Positions 34,282-44,982 of a stretch of 64,000 bases of DNA are shown piece after piece. This stretch comes from Lichenicola sp965198575 (GTDB taxonomy: Bacteria > Pseudomonadota > Alphaproteobacteria > Acetobacterales > Acetobacteraceae): positions 2,418,001 to 2,482,000 of the forward strand of contig NZ_OZ240671.1 of assembly GCF_965198575.1 (NCBI RefSeq), written 5' to 3'. The notes below the pieces were generated by a model. That model was not told the origin of the DNA. It searched no databases and saw only the letters and a list, made by a program, of their open reading frames with translations. Each line of letters opens with the position of its first letter. Position 1 is the stretch's first letter. The translations under genes and the position numbers were made by a program.

Positions 34282-35379
34282 TCATACCTCTCGGCCGGCG
34301 CTCTCCGCCCTCGGACGGTGCCGGCCGATCACCTCCAGCGCCCGCCGCATGTCGGCCTCGGTGATGGCCCCGATGCAGCCGATCCGGAAGCTCGGCGCCT
34401 GTGTCAGCTTGCCCGGATAGATCACCACCCCCTCCGCCTGCAGAGCGTCGTAGAACGCCTCGAACGCGAACGGCGGCCCTGGATCGCTGAACGTGACGAT
34501 GATCGGCGCCTGCAACTCGGGGCGCAGATAGGTCTCGAACCCCAGTGCCTGCATGCCCTCGACCAGCAGCGCATGCAGCCGACGATAGCGCCCGCCACGC
34601 GCCGCTACCCCACCTTCCGCGGCCAGCTGGTCGAGTGCCGACTCGAGAGCCGCCGCCACCTGCACCGGCGGGGTGAAACGCCACTGGCCGTTGCGTCGGA
34701 ATCCGGCTGCCTGCTCATGCAGGTCGAGACTCAGGCTGACGGCATTGCCCTTGCACGTCGCCAGATGTTGGGACTCGACCACCACGAAGCCGATCCCCGG
34801 CACCCCCTCCAGCCCCTTGTTCGATGACGCCATCACCGCCGTGAGCCCAAGTCCGGCGGCATCGATCGGCAGTGCACCGAAGCTGCTCATCGTGTCCACC
34901 AGCAGCCGCCGTCGGTGCTGCCGCACGACACCTGCCACCGCCTCGAGCGGGTTCAGCAGTCCGGTGGTGGTCTCGCAATGCACCACCGCCACGTCGGTGA
35001 TCGACGGCGTGGCGCCCAGGATCCGGTCGAGCTCGCCGGCGTCGACCGCCTCGTCCTCCGGCCATTCCCGCACCTGGTGGGAGCGACCCAGCCGGACCAG
35101 CATCTCCACCATGCGCCGGCCATACGCTCCGTTCACCAGCAGCAGCACATGGCCGTCAGGCGGCACCAGGCTCTGCAGCGCCGCCTCCACCGCGAAAGTC
35201 CCGCTGCCCGGCAGCAGCACCGTCTCATGCGTGCCGGTACCCCCGGCGATGGCCGCCAGCCGGGTGCGCAACCGTCCCGTCAGCGCCACGAACGCCTCGT
35301 CGCGCGAGCCCCAGTCGCGGCCCATGGCGGCACGCGTGGTGTCGCTCGTGGTCAACGGTCCGGGGGTCAGGAGCAGCAT
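34282..35379 (-). CDS. phnW: 2-aminoethylphosphonate-pyruvate transaminase-like PLP enzyme
   Basis: 365-residue class V aminotransferase. The start MLLLTPGPLTTS, the DWGSRDEAF segment, LVDTMSSFGALPID and the PLP lysine in ASSNKGLEGVPGIGFV match PhnW, which interconverts 2-aminoethylphosphonate and phosphonoacetaldehyde. The ATG at 35379 matches the normal family length; an upstream ATG at 35445 adds 22 residues. No phosphonatase (phnX) or phosphonate transporter lies nearby. Instead it is divergent from hpnL, a CDP-alcohol phosphatidyltransferase and hpnN, so a biosynthetic rather than degradative role is conceivable. Confidence 0.84.
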   Translation of the reverse strand: MLLLTPGPLTTSDTTRAAMGRDWGSRDEAFVALTGRLRTRLAAIAGGTGTHETVLLPGSGTFAVEAALQSLVPPDGHVLLLVNGAYGRRMVEMLVRLGRSHQVREWPEDEAVDAGELDRILGATPSITDVAVVHCETTTGLLNPLEAVAGVVRQHRRRLLVDTMSSFGALPIDAAGLGLTAVMASSNKGLEGVPGIGFVVVESQHLATCKGNAVSLSLDLHEQAAGFRRNGQWRFTPPVQVAAALESALDQLAAEGGVAARGGRYRRLHALLVEGMQALGFETYLRPELQAPIIVTFSDPGPPFAFEAFYDALQAEGVVIYPGKLTQAPSFRIGCIGAITEADMRRALEVIGRHRPRAESAGREV

Positions 35380-35560
35380 CCGGCCGGATGGAGGATGACA
35401 GCCGGGAGCGATCGTGGTTCTCAAGGCGGTGCGTGTCCGATACATGAGGGCGCTTGGGCGCGCCTGCTCCTTTCAAGAGCAACGTGGCGACGTCCGGTGT
35501 TCACTGCCTCAAACTCGGCTCCGCGACCAGCGCCGAAACCTGTCCGACTGGATCTCCTGC

Positions 35561-36643
35561 ATGAAGCTGCTCACCCTGATCGGCGGTGCCGTCGGCGCCG
35601 GTTTGGCGATCTGGCTGCTGATGCGCTTCGGGTTCGGCCACGTGCTGGAGCTGCTGCACGCGGCCGGCTGGGGCATCCTCGTGGTGATGGCGTTCCACCT
35701 AGTGCAGGTGCTGTTCTCGGCACTCGGCTGGCAGGCGATCGCCGGCCGGGCGCGGCCACGACCGTCGCTGTTCGACTTCATGCTGCTGCGCTGGGTGCGC
35801 GAGGGGATCAACAACCTGCTGCCGGTGGCGCAGGTCGGCGGCGACTTCGCGGCGGTCCGGCTGCTGCGCCGGCGCGGCGTGTCCCTGGTCCAGGCGGCGG
35901 CCTGCACGGTCAGCGACCTCACCATCGAGATGCTGACCCAGATCCTGTTCACCGTCTGCGGGCTGCTGCTGCTGCTGCACCTGCTCGGCCGCAGCCAGGT
36001 GACCGACGAGGTGGTCGGCGGCATCGGCGTCGCGGTGCTGGTGGGCGGGCTGTTCCTCGGTGTCCAGTGGTTCGGCTTCGCGCGGCTGATCGAGGGCGGG
36101 CTGGTGCGGCTCGCGGCGCATTTCGGCTGGGAGGGCGCCGGCGAGATCAAGGGCCTGCACGAGACCCTGCTTTCCCTCTACAAGTCGCCCCGCCAGGTGG
36201 CACTCGCGACGATCTACCAGACGATCTCCTGGCTGCTCGGCGCCGTCGAGGTCTGCCTGGCGCTGCACTATCTGGGTCATGATCGCGGGCTCGGCACCGG
36301 CCTGGTCATCGAGAGCCTCGGCCAGGCGGTGAAGGCGGCCGGGTTCGTCGTGCCGGGAGCGCTCGGCGTGTCAGAGGGCGGGTTCGTGGTCGTCGGCGCG
36401 CTGTTCGGCCTGCCGCCCGCCGTGTCGATCGCGCTCGCCCTGATCAAGCGGCTGCGCGAGATCGTCCTCGGACTGCCTGCCCTGGCGGCGTGGCAGTGGC
36501 TCGACCGGCGCTGGCCGCGGTTGCCAGGGCTGGGAGACGAGCAGTCGGAGCTGCAGCCGGCATCGGGCGGTGCGGGGCAGCAATCGGGATTACCGCGGGG
36601 GGCTGCCCGGGAGGCCGCCCTCGAGTTTGGAGATGCGTCTTGA
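35561..36643 (+). CDS. hpnL: HpnL-like membrane protein (lysylphosphatidylglycerol synthase TM family)
   Basis: 360-residue membrane protein with about eight helices. Family parts are LLRWVREGINNLLPVAQVGGDF, CTVSDLTIEMLTQILF and GFVVPGALGVSEGGFVVVG, as in HpnL and related flippase-like proteins of hopanoid clusters. The ATG at 35561 starts directly before the first helix. The stop overlaps the next gene's TTG start, so coupling to the CDP-alcohol phosphatidyltransferase is likely. The hopanoid link rests on similarity and on hpnN two genes downstream. Confidence 0.8.
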   Translation: MKLLTLIGGAVGAGLAIWLLMRFGFGHVLELLHAAGWGILVVMAFHLVQVLFSALGWQAIAGRARPRPSLFDFMLLRWVREGINNLLPVAQVGGDFAAVRLLRRRGVSLVQAAACTVSDLTIEMLTQILFTVCGLLLLLHLLGRSQVTDEVVGGIGVAVLVGGLFLGVQWFGFARLIEGGLVRLAAHFGWEGAGEIKGLHETLLSLYKSPRQVALATIYQTISWLLGAVEVCLALHYLGHDRGLGTGLVIESLGQAVKAAGFVVPGALGVSEGGFVVVGALFGLPPAVSIALALIKRLREIVLGLPALAAWQWLDRRWPRLPGLGDEQSELQPASGGAGQQSGLPRGAAREAALEFGDAS

Positions 36644-37329
36644 ACAACGACACCTGGACCCATCGCCTCGCCCGGCTGGCGATCCGTCCGCTGCTCGGAA
36701 CCGGCGTCACGCCCAACCATCTGACCACGCTGCGGTTGCTGACCGGACTTGCGGGGTGCCTGCTGCTGGCGCTGCTTCCATACCAGCCGCATCCGCATCC
36801 GCGCACGCTCACGCACTCGCTGGCGTTCTGGGGCGGCGCGTTCTGGATCCTGTCGGCCTTCCTCGACCGCGCCGATGGCGAGCTCGCCCGCGTCGGCAAC
36901 ATGATGAGCCCGGGTGGCCATCGCTACGACTACCTGGTCGATAACGGCATCAACTGCCTGTTCTTCTTCAGCATCGGCGTCGGCCTGACCAACGCCACGC
37001 TGTTCGGCCACCCCCTGCATGGCTGGTCGGTGCTCCTCGGCGCGGTGGCCGCCGGCCTGCTGTTCCTGTGCAACTGGGTCGCCGAACGCTTCGAGAACCA
37101 GGTGACCGACACCCGGATCATCGGCGGCGCCTGGGGCTTCCACGCCGATGACGCGCTCTACCTGCTCGGCCCGGCCGCCTGGCTCGGGTGGCTGCTGCCG
37201 ATCCTGCTGGGCGCCGTCGCCGGCACCGGCGTGATGGCGGTGCTGCTCCTGACGCGACTGCTTCGGCTGCCACGTGGGCCGAGAACGGGCCCCGACGCCG
37301 CCCCGACCCGTCCGCGCCTGGCGACCTGA
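36640..37329 (+). CDS. CDP-alcohol phosphatidyltransferase family protein
   Basis: 229-residue integral membrane enzyme. The complete catalytic motif D-G-x2-A-R-x8-G-x3-D-x3-D is present (D79, G80, A83, R84, G93, D97, D101). Such enzymes transfer a phospho-alcohol or phosphonate head group between a CDP-linked donor and an acceptor. The start is a TTG overlapping the hpnL stop (TTGA) with GGAG 7 bases upstream. Substrates are unknown; position between hpnL and hpnN suggests a lipid made or moved together with hopanoids. Confidence 0.85.
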   Translation: MNNDTWTHRLARLAIRPLLGTGVTPNHLTTLRLLTGLAGCLLLALLPYQPHPHPRTLTHSLAFWGGAFWILSAFLDRADGELARVGNMMSPGGHRYDYLVDNGINCLFFFSIGVGLTNATLFGHPLHGWSVLLGAVAAGLLFLCNWVAERFENQVTDTRIIGGAWGFHADDALYLLGPAAWLGWLLPILLGAVAGTGVMAVLLLTRLLRLPRGPRTGPDAAPTRPRLAT

Positions 37330-37336
37330 ACCCCGC

Positions 37337-39931
37337 ATGCTGTCCACACCACTCGGGCGCCTCGCGGCGTTCTGCTCCCGCAACGCCATCCTGGTCACGC
37401 TGCTGGCGGTGCTGGTCGGGATCGGCGCCGTCACCGCCACCCGCACCTGGCTCAACGTCACCACCGACACCGGCGGCCTGTTCTCCTCGAAGCTGCCCTG
37501 GAAGCAGCGCCAGGAGCAGTTCCAGAAGGACTTCCCGCAGGGCGAGGACCAGCTCGTCGCCGTCGTCCAGGGCGACATCCCGGAGGAGGCACAGGCCACC
37601 GCCAGCCAGCTTGCCGAGGCGCTGCGGGCCGATCCGGCCCACTACAAGCTCGTCCGCACCCCCGACCAGGTCCCATACCTGGAAAAGAACGGCCTGCTGT
37701 TCCTCGATGCCAAGCCGCTCGGCGACCTGCTCGAAAAGACCATCGACGCGCAGCCGTTCCTGGGTCAGCTGGCGACCGACCCGTCAGCCCGCGGGCTGTT
37801 CGGCGCCTTGTCGCTGATCGGCCAGGGCGTCGCGCGTGGCCAGGCCAACCTGACCAGCTTCGCCGCCTCGCTCGACGGGTTCGCGGACAACCTCAGCGCC
37901 GCCGCCGCCGGCCACCCGGCCCCGCTGTCATGGCAGCGGCTGATCTCCGGCAAGCTCAGCGAGCTCGGCGGCCACTACCAGTTCGTCGTCACCCAGCCGC
38001 GCCTCGATTACGGCTCGTTCCAGCCGGGCGGGGCCGCCACCGCCGTGATGAAGCACGCGATCTCCCAGCTCGAGTTCGTGAAAACCGGTCGCGCGCACGT
38101 CTATCTTACCGGCCAGGTGGCGCTGGATGACGAGGAATTCGCCACCGTCGCCCAGGGCATGGTCGCCGGGCTGATCGGCAGCCTGGTGCTGGTCAGCCTG
38201 TGGCTGATCCTGGCGGTGCGCACCTGGCGTGTGATCGTGCCGATCATCATCACGTTGGTGCTGGGCCTGCTGCTGACCACCGGCTTCGCGGCCGTCGCGG
38301 TCGGCACCCTGAACCTGATCTCGGTGGCGTTCGCGGTGCTGTTCGTCGGCATCGCGGTCGATTTCGGCATCCAGTTCTCGGTCCGCTTCCGCGCGCAATC
38401 GCTGCCCGACGGCTCCCGCCCGGACGTTCAGACGGCACTCTCCATGACCGGCCGCGAGACCGGCGTGCAGATCCTGATCGCATCGCTGGCCACCGCGGCC
38501 GGCTTCCTGGCCTTCACCCCCACCGCGTTCGTGGGTGTCGCCCAGCTCGGGTTGATCGCCGGGTTCGGGATGCTGATCGCGTTCGGCTGCACCCTGACCA
38601 TACTGCCGGCGCTGCTCACGTTGTGCCGGCCGAAGCCGCTCGCCGGCGAGATGGGGTTTGCCTGGGCGCGGCCGATCGATGATGCAATCAGGCGGCGCCG
38701 CGTGCCGATCCTGGCCGGGTTCGCCGTGCTGGCGATCGGCGGCCTGTTCTGCATCCCGCTGCTGCATTTCGACGGCGACCCGCTGCACACCAAGAACCCG
38801 AAATCGGAGAGCATGCAGACCCTGCACCTGCTCATGGCCGATCCGGTGACGTCGCCCTACAGCGCCGAGATCCTGACGCCGGACATCGCCACCGCGCGGG
38901 CGCTGGTGCCGAAGCTGGAGGCGCTGCCGCTGGTGCATGACGTGCTGTATCTCGACAGCTTCGTGCCGACCGACCAGCCCGAGAAGCTCGAGATGATCCA
39001 GGATGCGGCGCAGATCCTGCTGCCGACCCTGGTGGTCCCGTCGCCGCTGCCGCCACCGGACGCGGCCGCGATCCGGGCGAGCGCGGTCAGTACCGTCGCC
39101 GCCCTGGCCCCGGTGGTAAGCCACCTCGCGGCCACCGACCCGCTGGCGCGCATCGAGACCGCGCTGCGCACCCTGTCGACCGCCCCGGACGCGACCCTCT
39201 TGGCCGCCGATGCGGCACTGACCCGGTTCCTGCCGATGCAGCTCGACCAGTTGCGCACTGTGCTCACGGTGACCAGCCCTGCCGTCGAGGCCGACATCCC
39301 ACAGCAGATCCGCGAGAACTACCTGCTGCCGAACGGCCAGGCGCACATGGAGGTGCATCCGCGCGGCGCCCTGAACGACAATGCGGTGCTGCATGATTTC
39401 GTCCGCCAGGTCAGGTCGGTGTGGCCGGATGCCGCGGGTGCTGCCGTCACCATCGTCGACAGTGCCGACACCATCGTCCGGGCGTTCGCGATCGCCGCGA
39501 TCAGCGCGCTGGTGGCCATTGCGGTGATCCTGCTCGTGTTCCTGCGAAAGCTCACGCACGTGGCGCTGGTGCTGGCGCCGCTGGTGCTGTCAGCGCTGCT
39601 GACGGTGATCCTGGTGGTGCTGATCCCGGAGCCGCTCAACTTCGCCAACATCATCGCGCTGCCGCTGCTGCTGGGCGTGGGTGTGTCGTTCAACATCTAC
39701 TTCGTGATGAACTGGCGGCGTGGCCTGGCGCGTCCGCTCGGCTCGCCCACGGCACGTGCGGTGCTGTTCTCGGCGCTGACCACCGGCACGGCGTTCGGGT
39801 CGCTCGCCGCCTCGCATCACCCGGGTACCGCCAGCATGGGCCGGCTGCTGCTGCTGAGCCTCGCCTGCACGCTCATCTCGACGATGATCTTCGAGCCGGC
39901 GCTGCTCCCGGAACGGCGCCGGGACCCATGA
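37337..39931 (+). CDS. hpnN: Hopanoid-associated RND/MMPL-type transporter
   Basis: 864 residues, RND/MMPL superfamily. There are two sets of about six helices separated by large periplasmic loops. Helix and loop segments such as FAVLFVGIAVDFGIQFSVRFR, GRETGVQILIASLATAAGFLAF and ANIIALPLLLGVGVSFNIYFV match HpnN, reported in other bacteria to carry hopanoids toward the outer membrane. The ATG is 7 bp after the CDP-alcohol phosphatidyltransferase stop. Adjacent hpnL strengthens the call. Confidence 0.85.
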   Translation: MLSTPLGRLAAFCSRNAILVTLLAVLVGIGAVTATRTWLNVTTDTGGLFSSKLPWKQRQEQFQKDFPQGEDQLVAVVQGDIPEEAQATASQLAEALRADPAHYKLVRTPDQVPYLEKNGLLFLDAKPLGDLLEKTIDAQPFLGQLATDPSARGLFGALSLIGQGVARGQANLTSFAASLDGFADNLSAAAAGHPAPLSWQRLISGKLSELGGHYQFVVTQPRLDYGSFQPGGAATAVMKHAISQLEFVKTGRAHVYLTGQVALDDEEFATVAQGMVAGLIGSLVLVSLWLILAVRTWRVIVPIIITLVLGLLLTTGFAAVAVGTLNLISVAFAVLFVGIAVDFGIQFSVRFRAQSLPDGSRPDVQTALSMTGRETGVQILIASLATAAGFLAFTPTAFVGVAQLGLIAGFGMLIAFGCTLTILPALLTLCRPKPLAGEMGFAWARPIDDAIRRRRVPILAGFAVLAIGGLFCIPLLHFDGDPLHTKNPKSESMQTLHLLMADPVTSPYSAEILTPDIATARALVPKLEALPLVHDVLYLDSFVPTDQPEKLEMIQDAAQILLPTLVVPSPLPPPDAAAIRASAVSTVAALAPVVSHLAATDPLARIETALRTLSTAPDATLLAADAALTRFLPMQLDQLRTVLTVTSPAVEADIPQQIRENYLLPNGQAHMEVHPRGALNDNAVLHDFVRQVRSVWPDAAGAAVTIVDSADTIVRAFAIAAISALVAIAVILLVFLRKLTHVALVLAPLVLSALLTVILVVLIPEPLNFANIIALPLLLGVGVSFNIYFVMNWRRGLARPLGSPTARAVLFSALTTGTAFGSLAASHHPGTASMGRLLLLSLACTLISTMIFEPALLPERRRDP

Positions 39932-39989
39932 CGTGGGCCGGGCTGGCCGCTGGTCGTTCCGACGACCCACAGCCAGCCCGGTGCGCGCC

Positions 39990-41210
39990 ATGCGCCTGAA
40001 GCCGGACTCGTTCGCCTTCACCCTGTTCCTGGCAGCGATCGGCGCGCTCTCGCCGCTGGCCATCGACATGGGCTTGCCGGCCCTGTCGGCGATCGGCCGC
40101 AGCCTCGACATCCGCCCCGCAATCGCCGGCCTCACCCTTAGCGTGTTCATGGCCGGCTTTGCGATCGGGCCGCTCGCCGCCGGCCCTCTGTCCGACCGGC
40201 TCGGACGCAAGCGGCTGCTGCTCACCGGCCTGGTGCTGTTCGCGATCGGCGGACTGGCGGCCGCGGCGTCCCCCTCGATCGGCTGGCTGCTGGTGGCCCG
40301 GGCGCTGCAGGGCGTCGGAGGTGGCAGCAACGCGACGCTGGCCTACGCGATCATCCGCGACCTGTTCGAGGGACGCGCGGCGCACCGGCGCATCGCCTCG
40401 GTCGCCGTGGTGTCGACCACCGCGCCGATGATCGCACCCTCGCTCGGCGCGCTGGTGCTGGGCGTCGCCAGCTGGCGGGCGATCTACGGCATCACCGGCG
40501 TGCTGGCACTCGCCGTGATCGCGATGGTGATGTGGGGCCTTACCGAGACGCTGCCGCCGACCGGGCGCAGGCGCGGGCTGCTGCTGCCGCAACTGGTGCA
40601 GGACGTGATCAGCCTGAACCACAACCGGACCTACCTGCTGCACAGCGCGATCAACGCGCTCGGCTTCGCGGCGCTGTTCTCCTATGTGAGCGGGTCGCCG
40701 CTGATCGTGCTCGGCCTGCTCAAGGCGACCCAGGCGACCTACGCGATGCTGTTCGCCGCCACCAGTTTCAGCATCATCGCCGGCGCCTTCGTCAACGGAC
40801 AGCTTGCCGTGCGGCTGGCGGTCCCGGCGCGGATGCTCGGCATCGGCACGTTGCTGGCGCTTGCCGCCGACCTGGCGTTGCTCGCCCTGACGCTGGCCCA
40901 CTGGATCACCCTGCCGCGCCTGGTGCCGCTGCTGCTGCTGGCCAATTTCGCGTTCGGCCTGATAGCGCCGAGTGCCGCACACGGCGCACTCGAGCCGGTG
41001 CCGCGCCAGGCCGGCGTCGCATCTGGTCTGCTCACGACGACGCAGATGGTGTGCGGCTCATTCGGCAGCGCCCTGGTCTCTGCGCTGTTTCCCAGGTTCG
41101 GCATCCTGGCGGTCACCGGGCCGATGCTGCTGTTCGCGCTGCTGGCGGCCGGTGCGTGGCTGCTGCTGCAGCGGACACGGGAGCCCGACCGCGGCGTGGC
41201 TCCGGGCTAG
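39990..41210 (+). CDS. MFS multidrug transporter, Bcr/CflA family
   Basis: 406-residue, 12-helix major facilitator. The A-like motif GPLSDRLGRKRLLL and DMGLPALSAIG near the start are typical of Bcr/CflA drug-proton antiporters. The start at 39990 was chosen because the preceding in-frame codons are Arg-rich and precede the first helix. It lies 58 bp after hpnN, possibly in the same transcript. The stop abuts a strong hairpin. Confidence 0.86.
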   Translation: MRLKPDSFAFTLFLAAIGALSPLAIDMGLPALSAIGRSLDIRPAIAGLTLSVFMAGFAIGPLAAGPLSDRLGRKRLLLTGLVLFAIGGLAAAASPSIGWLLVARALQGVGGGSNATLAYAIIRDLFEGRAAHRRIASVAVVSTTAPMIAPSLGALVLGVASWRAIYGITGVLALAVIAMVMWGLTETLPPTGRRRGLLLPQLVQDVISLNHNRTYLLHSAINALGFAALFSYVSGSPLIVLGLLKATQATYAMLFAATSFSIIAGAFVNGQLAVRLAVPARMLGIGTLLALAADLALLALTLAHWITLPRLVPLLLLANFAFGLIAPSAAHGALEPVPRQAGVASGLLTTTQMVCGSFGSALVSALFPRFGILAVTGPMLLFALLAAGAWLLLQRTREPDRGVAPG

Positions 41211-41246
41211 AGCTTTTTCCGATCGAAAAGGATCGGAAGAAAGCTC
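41210..41246. terminator. Hairpin 1 at convergent gene ends
   Basis: GAGCTTTTTCCGATC pairs with GATCGGAAGAAAGCTC around GAAAAG, nearly perfect with one bulge. It starts at the last base of the MFS stop codon. It is a likely bidirectional terminator or a copy of a palindromic repeat. Confidence 0.65.
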
Positions 41247-41262
41247 AGGCTTGTTGTGTAGC

Positions 41263-41308
41263 GAGCATCTTTATCCGATCGATAAGCAGGACCGATCGGA
41301 TGATGCTC
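41263..41308. terminator. Hairpin 2 at convergent gene ends
   Basis: GAGCATC and ATCCGATCG pair with CGATCGGAT and GATGCTC, with a three-base bulge and an 11-base loop. It ends on the first base of the hydrolase stop codon. It shares the GAGC outer end and TCCGATC inner stem with hairpin 1, suggesting one repeat family. Confidence 0.6.
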
Positions 41309-42206
41309 TAGGCCGGATAGGTCCCGGCCAGGAACGGCAGCAATGCGTCGAGCACCAGGTCCGGACTTTGCCGCTGCGGGAAGTGTCCGACGTCGTCCAG
41401 CAGGACGCGCTCGTAGCGGCCCGAAAACAGCGTCTCCTTGCCCTCCGACGTCTCCGGCAGGCCGCAAGGATCGGCGTCACCCTGCAGCATCAGCGTCGGC
41501 ACGCCGATGACCGGATCCTGCGACACGCGCTCGGCCAGGTGGGCGTAGGCAGGATCTTTCGGCGCGAGCTCCCAACGCACCCGGTAGGAATGCAGGGTGA
41601 TGTCGGCCCAGTCCGGGTTGTCGAAGGAGGCCGCGACGGCGTCGAACAGGGCGTCCGGCACCGTCCAGCCTGGGTTCCAGATCGACCAGATATGGCGCGT
41701 GTAGTCGCGGCGGTCGGTGCGCACGAGGTCGGCGCCGCGGTCCAGCGCCATCAGCCACTGGTACCAGTAGGCCTGGGTCTGCGGCAGCGAGATCGGCTGG
41801 TTCGGGTCGTTCCCGTTCCACCCGACCGACAGCGCCGCGATGCCGGCAATCCGCTCCGGGGCCACGCAGGCGAGGGTGTAGGCGATGCGTGCGCCCCAAT
41901 CATGCCCGACGACCGCGAACCGCTCGAGCTGCAGCGCGTCTGCGAGGTCCAGCATGTCCTGCGCCAGCGCCACGATCTCGCCGGAGCGCATCGTAGTGCC
42001 GTCATGAAAGCGGGTCGGGCCGTGGCCGCGGTGGAACGGCGCGATGGTGCGGTAGCCGGCCTCGTGCAGCGCCGGCAACAGCGCGTCCCAGGTGGTGGCG
42101 TCGTCCGGCCAGCCATGCAGCAGCATCACCGGCCGCCCGGTCTCCAGACCGCCGACCAGGCAGCCGAGGCTCAATGTCGGGGTCTCGACCATGCGGAGTG
42201 CGGCGG

Positions 42207-42210
<4 letters not shown>
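41308..42210 (-). CDS. Alpha/beta hydrolase, epoxide hydrolase-like
   Basis: 300-residue hydrolase with oxyanion motif HGWPDD, nucleophile elbow GHDWGAR (Asp as in epoxide hydrolases and haloalkane dehalogenases) and C-terminal VGHFPQ supplying the His. A cap domain with many Trp/Tyr (YWYQWL, HIWSIWNPGW) sits between. The ATG overlaps the UdgX stop as ATGA, so it is the last gene of the repair operon. Substrate unknown. Confidence 0.85.
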
Positions 42211-43664
<1,454 letters not shown>

Positions 43665-43671
43665 GGAGCAC

Positions 43672-44901
43672 TCAAAGCAGGGCGAGCTGCTTCGGTTGCG
43701 GCGCCAATCGCTGCGACAGCCGGGCGCTATCGAGTTCCACGGCCGGCCGGTGGTCGGCAGCGATCACGAATGCGGCGATCTTGGCCAGCGACAGCCGAAG
43801 CCGCGCCAGGTCTTCCATCCGCAGCCGCTTGTGCCGCCGCACCTGCAGGATCCGATCGACCGACTTCACACCGAGGCCCGGCACCCGCAGCAGCGTCTCG
43901 CGATCGGCCGTGTTGACGTCGACCGGGAACATCGCCCGGTTCTGCAGCGCCCAGGCGAGCTTCGGGTCATGCACCAGGTCGAGATTGCCGGTGGCGTCGG
44001 TGGCCAATTCCTCGATGCCGAAGCCGTAGAACCGCAGCAACCAGTCCGCCTGGTAGAGCCGGTGCTCGCGCATCAGCGGCGCCGGCTGCAGCGGCAAGGC
44101 GGACGACGCGTCGGGGATCGGGCTGAACGCCGAGTAGTACACCCGCTTTAGTCCGTAGGCGCCGTAGAGGTTGCTGCTCATGCGCAGGATAGTGCGGTCC
44201 GGGCTCGGGTCGGCGCCGACGATCACCTGCGTGCTCTGCCCGGCCGGTGCGAAACGTGGCGGCTTCGCGGCACCCGGCCTGGTGCGTTCCCGCGCCGCAT
44301 CGATGCCGAGCCGCATCCGGCCCATCGACTTGCGGATGCCGCCCATGTCCTTTTCCGGAGCGTAATCCTTGAGTGCCGCCTCGGTCGGCAGCTCGACATT
44401 GATCGACAGCCGGTCCGCCCACTTGCCGGCCTCCTCGAGCAGCAAAGGGTCCGCGTCCGGGATCGTCTTCAGGTGGATGTAGCCGCGGAAGCCGTGCTCG
44501 ACCCGCAGCGTGCGGGCGACGCCGATCACCTGCTCCATCGTGTAGTCCGGCGACTGGATGATGCCGGACGACAGGAACAACCCCTCGATGCAGTTGCGCC
44601 GGTAGAAGCCCAGCGTCAGCTCCACCACCTCGGCGACGGTGAAGCGGGCGCGCCGCACCGACGAGGACGACCGGTTGATGCAGTACGCGCACTCGTAGAG
44701 GCAGAAATTGGTCAGCAGGATCTTCAGCAGCGAGATGCAGCGGCCATCCGGCGCGTAGGCGTGGCAGATGCCCATCCCCTCGGTCGAGCCTATGCCCGAC
44801 GTCGCGCCTTTGCTGCTGCGCTTCTCGGTGCCACTGGAGGCACAGGAGGCATCATACTTCGCGGCATCCGCGAGGATCTCGAGCTTGGCAAGCAGGTCCA
44901 T
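43672..44901 (-). CDS. Putative DNA modification/repair radical SAM protein
   Basis: 409 residues from the preferred start MDLLAKLEILADAAKYDAS, which matches the family beginning; a start 36 bases upstream is possible. The radical SAM cluster motif is CLYECAYC. The C-terminus has a helix-hairpin-helix (DRETLLRVPGLGVKSVDRIL) for DNA binding. It is first in the operon with the DUF4130-UdgX fusion, a conserved pairing. The reaction is not known; a role in repair of damaged bases is proposed for the family. Confidence 0.88.
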   Translation of the reverse strand: MDLLAKLEILADAAKYDASCASSGTEKRSSKGATSGIGSTEGMGICHAYAPDGRCISLLKILLTNFCLYECAYCINRSSSSVRRARFTVAEVVELTLGFYRRNCIEGLFLSSGIIQSPDYTMEQVIGVARTLRVEHGFRGYIHLKTIPDADPLLLEEAGKWADRLSINVELPTEAALKDYAPEKDMGGIRKSMGRMRLGIDAARERTRPGAAKPPRFAPAGQSTQVIVGADPSPDRTILRMSSNLYGAYGLKRVYYSAFSPIPDASSALPLQPAPLMREHRLYQADWLLRFYGFGIEELATDATGNLDLVHDPKLAWALQNRAMFPVDVNTADRETLLRVPGLGVKSVDRILQVRRHKRLRMEDLARLRLSLAKIAAFVIAADHRPAVELDSARLSQRLAPQPKQLALL

Positions 44902-44982
44902 CGATACGTATCTGGTTTGTTCCACGGGCCGGCGCAACCGCCTGCCCGTCGGAAGTACGCCTCGAGATGGGTTCCGGATGCG

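Noticed and set aside
37928..39559. A minus-strand 543-codon frame opposite hpnN.
   Set aside because: Asp/Gln/Arg/His-rich antisense pattern with no motif; hpnN is clearly the gene.
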